A stretch of 64,000 nt of DNA from NCBI GenBank assembly GCA_964399965.1, contig CAYNRX010000004.1, positions 1-64,000 of the forward strand, given 5' to 3'. A model generated the notes under the pieces. That model searched no databases and had not been told where the DNA came from. It worked only from the letters and a program-made list of their open reading frames with translations. Numbering within the stretch: position 1 is the first letter of the stretch; the number at the start of each line of letters is the position of its first letter. Shown here piece after piece: positions 1 through 9,000 of the stretch. The translations under genes were made by a program, and so were the position numbers. Source of the DNA: UBA1381 sp964399965. GTDB taxonomy: Bacteria > Bacillota > Clostridia > UBA1381.

Positions 1-77
1 AATTATATTCTACCACAGAAGGCTTCAAATTTACAGACTTTTTTTCGCAGGCTCACGCCCAGGGCGCCCGTCAGGTC

Positions 78-151
78 GTACGAAATTTTTTATTTTTTAA
101 TACCCTCTAAAAACAGGTTACAATCACTCTGATAGTAACAAATTTAGTATC
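78..151 (-). repeat. Copy A of a 73/74-bp inverted repeat pair
   Basis: Its reverse complement matches 18946-19018 with two substitutions and one single-base indel. Similarity stops abruptly at both edges. It contains an imperfect palindrome at 117-139 (GTTAC-N-ATCA, 3-nt centre, TGAT-N-GTAAC). Relative to the minus-strand lipoprotein gene it begins 35 nt after the stop codon, as copy B begins 19 nt after the endolysin stop. It may be an attachment site or terminal repeat of a mobile element; no recombinase gene is in the window. Confidence 0.85.
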
Positions 152-186
152 CCATGATCAATTCCATCGCACGCCTGCTGCTTATA

Positions 187-849
187 TTACTCGCTTACAA
201 ATTCAATATTGATATCTCCGTTATTTCCGGACACATTTAGCGTTTTTTCTCCGCCGTCTTTATTATCGGGCAGATTGCTTTCGCCTTTTTTTATTTCCGA
301 TTGAATTGCAAAATCATCATAACTTCCGGCAATCGTGCCGGAAATGTCACCGTTTTTGACAGTTAAGTTAATGGCGTTTCCTGCGTTTAGGTTTTCAAAG
401 GTAATGTTCCCTCCGTTAGATGAAAGATTTATACTTTTGGTTACAGGCGTAAATGGAAGCGATATATCCTCGTTTGTGGTGGACAATGTGAGATTTTCTA
501 TCATTTCATTTGGTATCTGCAATGATATTTTCCGAGCTTCGGTGGAGGGCTTGCCGCCAATATAGTCCGTCCATTCCTTGTCGCTTGTGCTTACCATAGT
601 TAGAATATTTTCTTCGAAAACAGAAATGTCATAATATTCCTTACTATTTTCAGAATATTCAATATGGACTTGTTCATCCTCGGACAATAAAACTTCAATT
701 TCCCTATCCTGTACATCAAGATTGATTCCCGTGATCTGCGTATCCGGTGTATAAATTTTTCCCTCAAACGGTTCGCTATTGTTCGCGCAACCCGCTAAAA
801 CAAAGCTTCCCAGAACAAGACATAATACAATTGAAATTATTTTTTTCAT
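187..849 (-). CDS. DUF4097-like lipoprotein
   Basis: A 220-residue predicted lipoprotein. The N-terminus has two lysines, a hydrophobic stretch and a lipobox LAGC with Cys21, so it should be lipid-anchored outside the membrane. The rest is rich in short beta strands with repeated Asn/Gly/Ile/Ser segments (NGGNITFENL, NGDISGTI, NNGDINIEF), typical of DUF4097/putative-adhesin beta-helix proteins. The start has a good ribosome site (GGAGGAATCAAA). It lies 172 nt downstream of the permease gene on the same strand and is probably the last gene of the MerR-controlled ABC operon. Proteins of this type often accompany envelope-stress ABC systems; the exact role here is unknown. Confidence 0.75.
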   Translation of the reverse strand: MKKIISIVLCLVLGSFVLAGCANNSEPFEGKIYTPDTQITGINLDVQDREIEVLLSEDEQVHIEYSENSKEYYDISVFEENILTMVSTSDKEWTDYIGGKPSTEARKISLQIPNEMIENLTLSTTNEDISLPFTPVTKSINLSSNGGNITFENLNAGNAINLTVKNGDISGTIAGSYDDFAIQSEIKKGESNLPDNKDGGEKTLNVSGNNGDINIEFVSE

Positions 850-1021
850 TTTGATTCCTCCATAATTTTAGTAGAGCAGACTTATAACTCTAATTCATAG
901 CAATATTCATTTTTATCAATTTCCCCGGCATAGTGAAGACAAAGATTTTTCACATCTTCATTTTAACGCCTTATAGCTTTAAACCTATCAAGATGCACAC
1001 TAAGGTTTTTTCTTAAATCCT

Positions 1022-1669
1022 TTATAAAGTTCTTCTTTTTAAGACCGCAAGCCCTCCGAGAGATATTGCAGCGCTTAATAACATACAAACACAAATATGC
1101 AGGACGGCGTTGCTGTTGAGCATGATGATCTGAAAAAATCCATTCAAGATAGTGCGCAATGGTGCGATCGGTGTAAAAATGCAGATGATTGCAACCAATA
1201 CCGCGTCAGTCAGCCATCCATACCAATGCGATTGCATGGATAACAATACATGCAGAAATATCATAACAATCATCAAAAAGAACATTTGCTGTAATCCGGC
1301 AACGATAATACCATTTTCCGTCCATTTGCACACGTCCATCATATTGATTACTGTTTGTGCCGAATATACGGGGTCGATCAATATATGGATCGCTGTGTTG
1401 ATAACGGAGATACAAAACGATAAAAATACATAACTGATCAGGCAGGCTAAAAAGTAATCTTTTTTACTTGCTCCCAAATGCATTAACTTTTTGAAATCAT
1501 AAAACACAAAAAAGAATGGCGTTAATGCCGCAAGCAGCCAAGTATAGTTCCCGTTGCTTGAAACAATATCGCCGGAAGATGTGGCGCAAATTACAATAAG
1601 AGCTGTAATGATAAAACTGATTTTATTGCTTGCCAACAAGCGTTTTACGATAGAAAAAATAACGTTCAT
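1022..1669 (-). CDS. ABC transporter permease-like membrane protein
   Basis: A 215-residue hydrophobic protein with about six predicted membrane segments and no extracellular domain, consistent with the membrane subunit of a small two-gene ABC exporter. Its ATG overlaps the stop codon of the upstream ATPase frame (ATGA at 1666-1669), so translation is probably coupled. Because the ATPase frame carries a premature TGA 320 nt upstream, coupling and the function of the complex may be impaired. The substrate cannot be read from sequence; operons of this layout with a MerR or GntR regulator are often involved in resistance to peptide antibiotics or envelope stress. Confidence 0.65.
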   Translation of the reverse strand: MNVIFSIVKRLLASNKISFIITALIVICATSSGDIVSSNGNYTWLLAALTPFFFVFYDFKKLMHLGASKKDYFLACLISYVFLSFCISVINTAIHILIDPVYSAQTVINMMDVCKWTENGIIVAGLQQMFFLMIVMIFLHVLLSMQSHWYGWLTDAVLVAIICIFTPIAPLRTILNGFFQIIMLNSNAVLHICVCMLLSAAISLGGLAVLKRRTL

Positions 1670-2517
1670 CTTGCTGTGCCTCCCTTGTGCCCGACCATCT
1701 GTATGAAAAAATCCTGTAAAGATAGGGGGTGAATTTCCAGTGAATCGGTCTGTTTGGGCGGCGCGTCAAAAATATAGACGGTTGCAAGGCCGCCGACAGT
1801 TGCTTGACCGATAATATTTAAATTTTTGGTCGCCGCTTCCACGTCTTTTTGCAGTCCGCTGACACTAAACGCTTTTGTTTCAACTGCTTGCAGCGTATCA
1901 AAGAAGCGGATGCTTCCCCTGTCAATAATTATCAGCTTCTGTATCGTCTTTGCAATTTCTTCAATGATGTGAGTGGATACGATAATGATTCACGGATGTT
2001 TCTGAAAACTCTCTGCCAGCATATCATAAAACTCCACGCGCATAATTGCATCGAAACCGAGGACAGGCTCATCCAAAAGAATCACCTCCTTATTGCTTGC
2101 CAAGCAGATAATCGTTGAAACCATTGTCTTCATGCCAAGAGAAAGATGATTAAATTTCTTTTTCCCGTCCAGTTCAAAGCGGTCCATCATTTCCCGAGCA
2201 AATTCATAATCATAGTTGGGATTTACTTCGGAAGCGATCCCAAGCAGCTTTTGCACCGGAAGATTGAAGTGCTTTGCAAAGTTCTCAATATAGCTGACGC
2301 CTTTATCCAGAGTGGATGTTGTTATTATTTTACCGTCAACTTTAATGGTACCGCTTGTAATGTTTTGATACCCGGCAATTGATTTAAGAAGCGTTGTTTT
2401 GCCTGCACCGTTTCTGCCGAGCAGACAGTAGATACCGGGTTCGTCAACAGAAAGAGTGATGTTTTTCAATACGGTAGCATGGCCGTATTGCTTTGTGACC
2501 TGTTTAAGCTCTATCAT
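1666..2517 (-). pseudogene. ABC transporter ATP-binding protein, interrupted by in-frame TGA
   Basis: The full frame would give 283 residues from the ATG at 2517, which has GGAGGAATATTGGC before it. Walker A is GRNGAGKT (residues 34-41), the signature is the atypical LSLGM, and Walker B is EVILLDEPVLGFD. A TGA at 1990-1992 (codon 176) falls between the D-loop and the H-loop. After it the same frame continues with the H-loop STHII and about 107 intact residues to a stop overlapping the permease ATG. The family usually has Arg at this place (HPRIIVSTH), so a single CGA-to-TGA change explains the break. The truncated product lacks the switch histidine and is unlikely to be functional. A recent mutation or a sequencing error are both possible. 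Confidence 0.85.
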
Positions 2518-2552
2518 GCCAATATTCCTCCTACGTAGAATTGATAAATCTA

Positions 2553-2581
2553 TTGCTTTTCGCAATATCTTATGTTATAAT
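2553..2581 (+). promoter_or_regulatory. Promoter of the MerR-family gene
   Basis: TTGCTT and TATAAT separated by 17 bp, facing the regulator gene. The predicted start point lies just upstream of the palindrome at 2593-2607, so the regulator could repress its own transcription by binding there. Confidence 0.6.
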
Positions 2582-2582
2582 C

Positions 2583-2613
2583 ATTATAAACCTTTGTGTA
2601 ACACAAATGTCAA
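2583..2613 (-). promoter_or_regulatory. MerR-type promoter and operator of the ABC operon
   Basis: On the minus strand, consensus TTGACA (2613-2608) and TATAAT (2588-2583) are separated by 19 bp, the overlong spacing characteristic of MerR-activated promoters. The spacer contains a perfect dyad TTTGTGT-A-ACACAAA (2593-2607). This fits a MerR dimer that distorts the DNA to align the two hexamers when an inducer is bound. Confidence 0.85.
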
Positions 2614-2631
2614 TAGGAGAAAACACAAAAA

Positions 2632-3414
2632 ATGAAAAAATATTTTTCAATTGGGGAGGCCGCCAAAGCTGTTCATACGACAAGTGAAACGCTGCGTCAT
2701 TATGACCGCATTGGATTAGTACAGCCAAGCAAAAAGGACGAATGGACAAATTACCGCTATTATACTGAGCAGGATATTGTCCGTTTAAATACGGTGCGTG
2801 CCTTACAACTTATGGATCTGTCCTTGCAGGATATAAAAAAGGTTTTAGAATATGACGATATTGAAAAAATCATCGATTTTTTGGCGCAGGCGGAGAAAAA
2901 AGCTGATGAAAAAATTGCCGCACTGCAATACAGCAAATCAAAAATAGCATTGGCAAAAGCGGACTATGAAAGAAAATTGCAGGCGCGGCAAAATTTCAAT
3001 GGTATTATTCTTAAAGATTTACCCGAGCGTGTTATTTTGCTGTCAGATACATTGACAGCTCCGACACTTGATAATCTTTGGAATTATCTCAGCCATTTCT
3101 ATGATAAAGTTACTCCTGCCTTAAAAGAGCAGTTTTCCTTTGAGGATTTAGCCGGCATATACACCGAAAACGAAACGACCAGGCTTTTTGCTGTCTGCAT
3201 CCGTTACGTAGATATAGACGGATTAAAGGTATTACCAAAAGGGAAATATCTATGTGCTAATTGCACCGAAGAAAACAGAGAACAAATGCTGCGCGAGTTA
3301 ATACGCGTAGCTCAAACAGAATACGGCGTGGAACCGAAATTTACGATACAGCTTATTATTGTATCGGGTATTCTGCAATGGAAATATGAAGTGCAGGTCT
3401 ATGTTGGTGGATAA
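2632..3414 (+). CDS. MerR-family transcriptional regulator
   Basis: A 260-residue protein. Residues 1-75 form the MerR winged helix-turn-helix (YFSIGEAAK, SETLRHYDRIGL, NYRYYTEQDI). A coiled-coil dimerisation helix follows (about 80-130), then a roughly 130-residue C-terminal domain resembling the effector-binding domains of multidrug-sensing MerR proteins. The ribosome site is AGGAG before a short A-rich spacer. It is divergent from the ABC operon, and the shared intergenic region carries the dyad operator in a 19-bp spacer promoter, so it most likely activates the ABC genes in response to a drug or envelope signal. The ligand is unknown. Confidence 0.9.
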   Translation: MKKYFSIGEAAKAVHTTSETLRHYDRIGLVQPSKKDEWTNYRYYTEQDIVRLNTVRALQLMDLSLQDIKKVLEYDDIEKIIDFLAQAEKKADEKIAALQYSKSKIALAKADYERKLQARQNFNGIILKDLPERVILLSDTLTAPTLDNLWNYLSHFYDKVTPALKEQFSFEDLAGIYTENETTRLFAVCIRYVDIDGLKVLPKGKYLCANCTEENREQMLRELIRVAQTEYGVEPKFTIQLIIVSGILQWKYEVQVYVGG

Positions 3415-3430
3415 TATGCGATGCGTTTAA

Positions 3431-3488
3431 TATAATAAAAAGCCCGGCCGAAAACTGCCTGAAAATTCCAAACAGTCAACGGCCGGGC
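3431..3488 (-). terminator. Rho-independent terminator after the CheB-CheR gene
   Basis: A 9-bp GC-rich stem GCCCGGCCG/CGGCCGGGC (3442-3450 with 3480-3488) has a further short pairing inside the loop. On the minus strand it is followed by TTTTTATTAT. The plus-strand side lacks a clear T run, so it mainly serves the minus-strand signalling operon. Confidence 0.8.
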
Positions 3489-3506
3489 AATGTCTCTTCT
3501 TGAAAT

Positions 3507-6035
3507 TTATTTTTTTGTCTCACCGCCAAGACTGTCTATAATAGTTATGACCAGTCCTTTTATGCGGTTTTCTGTTGTACGGTACGGCGCTATCCTGAGC
3601 GTATAATAGCGACCGTTCATGGCAATAACTTCTCTGTCGATTGGTACCAGTGTCTTTAAAACATTTTTTGCATCCTCCACAATATCCTCTTCAGGAAAAC
3701 TGTGGGCAAAGATCTGGATCGAACGCCCTATATCCGGCTCCATCAGCTGAAATTCACGTCCTATATATTCAGTGAATTTTCTTATGTTGAGCTTTCCGTC
3801 TACGAACAGAATACCTATCATCGTCGAGGATAAGAAGTTAGATAGATCGTTTGTCATAACCGTAAGCTCATCAAGTTTTTGCTGATACTCGGCATTTACA
3901 GTATATAATTCTTCATTTACAGATTGAAGCTCCTCGTTGGAACTTTGAAGCTCTTCGTTTGCTGTGAGCAATTCCTCGTTTGCCGCCTGGAGCTCCTCAT
4001 TTACAGTTTCAAGCTCTCCGATCGTTGATTTAAGATCGTTCTGGGATTCATGAAGCTCATGCTCCAAATCCGCTATTCTTCTGGCTGCTGTAGCGTCAAT
4101 GTCATATTTTTCTGTTATGCCATCGGTTTCTATGGTTCTCTTGTCGATAAACATCATAACGACAAGGTCGCTTTCCTCTCCGCGGTTTAAATTTATAGGC
4201 TCGGCAATTAAATCTATATTTTTAGTAGTGTCACCATCTTTAACGGCCACTCCGGTATATGTAACGGCAGTATGTTCCGTGCGGCAGCGGTTCAGTGCTG
4301 TTGACGCCGCAAGGCCTATATCTTTATTCAGCATACTAAACAGATTGAAAGTTGCCTTGCCGGGAGCGATTTTTAAAAAATCCGAATAGTTGCCGAAAAA
4401 GTGGATCACATTATTTCTGTCATCTACCACAACAGAAGCCGGAAGGAATCTTTCCAGATATTGTATATATATGTTTTCAAGCGAATATTTTATATGTTCC
4501 TGTTCATTCACACGATTCGTTTTCATAAGCGTAGGCTGTATGCTGGGAATACTGTATGAAGACGGTGTCCAGTTATCTATTTTGGCTCCTCCTTTGTGTA
4601 TGTATATCTTTTCTGCTCCACAGAAAGGCCTGAATACATTTGCGCACTCGTTAGCTGTTTCGCTTTTTCCCAAAAACAGGTATCCGCCGCTTTTCAAAGC
4701 CGAATGGAATATTGCAAACAATCCTCTCTGGAGTATGGACTGAAAATAAATCATAACATTCCGACAGCTTATCAGATCAAGCTTACCGAACGGAGGATCT
4801 GAAAGCATATTATGCGGAGCAAAAATAATCATTCTGCGTATGCTCTTTGAAATATAATACAGATCATTTTTCTTTGTAAAATATTTAGCCAAGCGGTCTG
4901 AAGATACATCGTCGAGAATGCTCTCTGTAAAAACGCCTTTGCCGGCCTTTTCGATAGCAGAAACGTCTACATCAGTAGCAAATATTTTAATATCACGCTC
5001 AACATGAAGCTCCTCCATAACCTCTTGAAAAAGAATGGCTATCGAATATGCCTCTTCGCCTGTTGAACAGCCCGCGCTCCACACGCGAATGGCTTCATTT
5101 TCCTTTGCATGTTCCACAAGCCGATAAATAACACTGTACTTTAGCTTTTCAAAAGCAGACGCATCTCTGAAAAAGTTCGTTACACCTATCAAGATCTCCT
5201 TGACAAGAATCTTTACCTCGTCTACATTATTGTCAAGCCAACGGGCATAATCCTGAAAACTTGCACTGTGATTTACAACCATTCTGCGTTCGATCCTGCG
5301 AAGCACGGTCGTGCGCTTGTAGTTTGTAAAATCTATTCCGCTGACCTTCTTTAAAACACCGTAGATATGAGAAAATGTCTCCTCATCCGAAAAGAAATTT
5401 TCACTTTCATGCGACTTGACAATTGTGGGATAATTTGAGAAATTGAGAATTTCATCTGCAATTTCTTTCGGCGACAGAATCCAGTCAACTATCCCTGTGC
5501 TGATCGCACTTTTAGGCATACCGTCAAATTTTGCACTGGAAGGATTCTGGACAATAACCATTCCTCCATGCTCCTTGATAACTTTTATTCCCTTTGTCCC
5601 ATCTGTTCCCGTCCCCGAAAGAACGACGGCAACAGAACGCTCCTTTCTTTCCTCGGCAAGGGAGGTAAAAAATATATCTATAGGGTGATTCAATATGCCG
5701 TGGATATATTCTGTCAAAATGAGCTTTCCGCCCTTAAGTGTCATGTTATTTTTCGGCGGGATCAAATATACCGTATTCGGCTTGATTTCCATTTCATTTT
5801 CCGCTTGTATGACCTTCATGCCTGTATGTTTGCCGAGTATATCAGCCATCAGGCTTTTATAATCGGGTGACAAATGCTGGACAACGACAAAGCTCAAGCC
5901 GCTGTTTCCCGGCATACAGGAGAAAAACTGCTGCAATGCTTCAAGTCCGCCCGCAGAAGCCCCTATACCAATCACCAGCGGTATGTTACTGATTGATTTG
6001 TCCAATTCTGTGCTCTTATACTTTGAATTGCTCAT
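3507..6035 (-). CDS. CheB-CheR fusion with PAS domains
   Basis: An 842-residue cytoplasmic protein. Residues about 18-205 are a CheB methylesterase domain with the catalytic Ser in GASAGG (Ser27), His in VQHLSPDYKS and Asp in SGTGTDGT, but no receiver domain. Residues about 215-480 are CheR methyltransferase (SAM motif VWSAGCSTGEEAYSIAI, then DLISCRNVMIYF). A PAS-like domain, a long coiled coil of NEELQ-type heptads and a final PAS domain follow. It stops there, without the histidine kinase found in longer homologues. The start at 6035 has GGAGGAGATCAA before it and its ATG overlaps the upstream stop (ATGA). No chemoreceptor, CheA or flagellar gene is nearby, so it may methylate something other than a chemoreceptor; this is inference. 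Confidence 0.9.
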   Translation of the reverse strand: MSNSKYKSTELDKSISNIPLVIGIGASAGGLEALQQFFSCMPGNSGLSFVVVQHLSPDYKSLMADILGKHTGMKVIQAENEMEIKPNTVYLIPPKNNMTLKGGKLILTEYIHGILNHPIDIFFTSLAEERKERSVAVVLSGTGTDGTKGIKVIKEHGGMVIVQNPSSAKFDGMPKSAISTGIVDWILSPKEIADEILNFSNYPTIVKSHESENFFSDEETFSHIYGVLKKVSGIDFTNYKRTTVLRRIERRMVVNHSASFQDYARWLDNNVDEVKILVKEILIGVTNFFRDASAFEKLKYSVIYRLVEHAKENEAIRVWSAGCSTGEEAYSIAILFQEVMEELHVERDIKIFATDVDVSAIEKAGKGVFTESILDDVSSDRLAKYFTKKNDLYYISKSIRRMIIFAPHNMLSDPPFGKLDLISCRNVMIYFQSILQRGLFAIFHSALKSGGYLFLGKSETANECANVFRPFCGAEKIYIHKGGAKIDNWTPSSYSIPSIQPTLMKTNRVNEQEHIKYSLENIYIQYLERFLPASVVVDDRNNVIHFFGNYSDFLKIAPGKATFNLFSMLNKDIGLAASTALNRCRTEHTAVTYTGVAVKDGDTTKNIDLIAEPINLNRGEESDLVVMMFIDKRTIETDGITEKYDIDATAARRIADLEHELHESQNDLKSTIGELETVNEELQAANEELLTANEELQSSNEELQSVNEELYTVNAEYQQKLDELTVMTNDLSNFLSSTMIGILFVDGKLNIRKFTEYIGREFQLMEPDIGRSIQIFAHSFPEEDIVEDAKNVLKTLVPIDREVIAMNGRYYTLRIAPYRTTENRIKGLVITIIDSLGGETKK

Positions 6036-9000
6036 TTGATCTCCTCCATTGTATTCTCCAGCCATTTCCGAGTAAATTCCGCAGCCGGCAGTGGCTTGTC
6101 ATAATAATAACCCTGGCACACAGAACAGCCCATGCTCAAGAGTGCGGAGACCTGCGCCTCTGTTTCAACGCCTTCGGCAATACAGGTCATACCCATTTTT
6201 TTACATATGCCAATAATATTTTTTACCAGCATTCTGTTGGCTTCGTTGTTTGAAAGTTCATTGATCAAGCTTCTGTCGAGCTTTATAGTATCAAATTTTA
6301 CATTAGCGAAGATAGATATATTAGAATAGTGCGAACCAAAGTCATCCAGCCCGAATTTCATTCCAAACTGCCTGAAATTATTCATAACATGAGTTAATGT
6401 GGCTTTTTCAATATCACATCCCGACTCAGTTATTTCCAATTCTATCAATCCCGATAAGGCGTCAGGATAACGGCTTTGGATAGCAAGCATAGACGCGGGA
6501 GCCGTGGGATCCAGCAGGGTAACACGCGATATATTCACCGAAACGCTGATGGGATCAAAGCCCTTTGAATACCATTCCTCCAAGCAGGAGAATGTGCTGT
6601 CAAGAACAAAGAAGTCAAGATCTCTGATAGTCCCGTTCTGTTCCATAGCGTCTATAAATTTACCCGGCGGTATAATACTGCCGTCATCGCCTATACCTCG
6701 TATAAGCGCCTCGGCACCTACAAGCGTATCAGTGGTCATATCAACCTTGGGTTGGAAATATACGGTGAATTTGCCGTTATCGGCAGCGTTTCGGAAATCC
6801 GTATATTTCATGCCCCATACGGAAATCGAATCGGCAGGCGGCGTTTCTTTGACATGCTCACAGCGCATAATAGCTTTTGCTTCTTTAACAAGCTTTTTTG
6901 CATAGAAGATACCGTCAGACCAGGTATAGCCTATACGTATCTGCTTATGATAACACTGCTGGAGCACCGTTCTTACTCTGGCGCATCTGTCCACAAAGGC
7001 GTCCATAGTGGTATTCGGGCACAAAGCCACAAACTCGGAATCCCACGTCCTGAATAGATAAGATTTGCCAAACATTTCCGTCAAAACCTCTGCAATATGC
7101 AATATCAGTTTACTGCCGTAATCAAACCCCTGCATACTGTTTATCGCCGAAAAGTCTGGAACATCAAGGGCAAGCACACCCAGCGAACTGTATATATCCG
7201 AATTGACAGAGTCTATCACTTCGGTATATGACCGCAGATTCGGAAGAGTGGTCAGCTTGTCAAAAGACACAGTACTCTTGTTTTCCACCTTGTTTTTAAG
7301 ATCGCTCATGCTAAAAAGGTACGATATCAAGGTAGACGGCAAAGCCGCTCTTTCCGTATGCGCTTTTGGGTTCTCTATACAGAGAAATCCTTTTTCGATA
7401 ATATTATTGTTATTCAATATAGGTATAGCTATAAAATTCCATGATGATTCTTCATCTTTAGCGTCAAAGACATTTTTCTTGTTCCTGTTATGCATAAACA
7501 CAGGCTTTTTTTCTTTCATACAGCGGCACAGAAACGGGAATTTCTCAACTCTCAAACCGGATATTGCTCTTTGTATACTGAATTTGCCTGATGCGATCCA
7601 TTCATACATCATGGTAACAACGCAGTCGTTTTCCGCCAATGTCAATACGTAAATACGATCCGCTTTGTAGTAATTACCCATGTATTTCAGCACTTTTTTA
7701 ACGGCTTCGCTCAACGGTGAAAAAACAATCATAGCTGCGAAACATTCCAGCAGTATGTCCTTTTCCTCATCGGAAAGATCATATTTTATCTCGTTTTCCG
7801 AAGGAATGACATACTCGCCGTCATCCTGATCAATGGAGTCCAGCCAGGAAATATTTTCATTCCCCCTTGGAAAGGCAATTATATCGGAGGCAGAATTTTT
7901 CCAAAGCTCGCAGATCATTATTGCGCGGTAGATCATATTATTGTAATTATCACGAGAGCTTTGGACACATACAACTCCCGAAACAAATCTTAACGAGCTC
8001 ATGATTTTTGTGCCGGACGTCAATGAACGCACAAATTCAAAAGCATCCTCAAGACGCTTTTTAACAGCAAAACGCGAATCTATATCTACAAAAGCCGCAA
8101 CAAACATATCGCTGTCGTATCTTCCCAAAACACAGTCAGAGCCTAATGCCAGCTCCAATGCGGATACAATATAGCGTTGTTTTTGATTAGAGCTCATATA
8201 TCCATCATCTTTCATTTCCGCAAACCCGTTTATGTAAATAACAGAGACCGCACAGCCGTTTTCTGTGTTCAGCAGATTTTTGATCATCTGCTCAGCGGTT
8301 TCTTTGTCGTAAAGTCCTGTTGCCGGATCTTTAGAAATGGAAACTCCACGTTCCCAATTATGCCTTCGCTCAATATCGGTCAAATAGTTAAAAAGATATA
8401 CATCATGTGTAACAGGATCCTTTATAAGATTTGCAGTGTTCAGGACCCAACGTATATTCCCTGAAGAGTCTATTCTGCGGTATTCCATAGTCCGCCATGC
8501 CATATTGCCGCCGCACGCTTTAAGCATAGATTTCCGGCTGAATTTATGGGAAAAATCCTTATTATCATCCGTTGAAAACAGCTTTTCCTTTTCAATCTGA
8601 ATAATGTCCGAACAACTGTTGATTTCGGCAAAATCCGTACAGTCTCCGCCTTCTACCCATGGATTTTCAATAGAGTTCTCTGATAAATTTGCTTTTTCAC
8701 TGAAAATCAGAAACGGATAAACGGCGTCCGGCAGAGATGGGTAATTGATTACCGTTGTTTTCCTGTCTGAAAGGTCAGATAAATATCTTTTAGAGCCTAC
8801 AGCCTTAACGGGAGAGCCGCTGCCGTCAAAAATCATATTATATGAGTATGACGCCCAGCCATAGCTGTCCGTTGCTCGGTAGCGCATGATAAAGTTGCCG
8901 TTTCCCTCGGATTTTCCGTTGAGTATATCAGCACCGAATTTGCGGAATCTTGATGCAGAATCCGGATGAACCCAGCCTCCGGATATCAGCGATTCAGGAA

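Noticed and set aside
1990..1992. TGA read as an amino acid (recoding)
   Set aside because: TGA ends many normal genes here, the expected residue is Arg, and no selenocysteine-type context or reason for read-through is visible.
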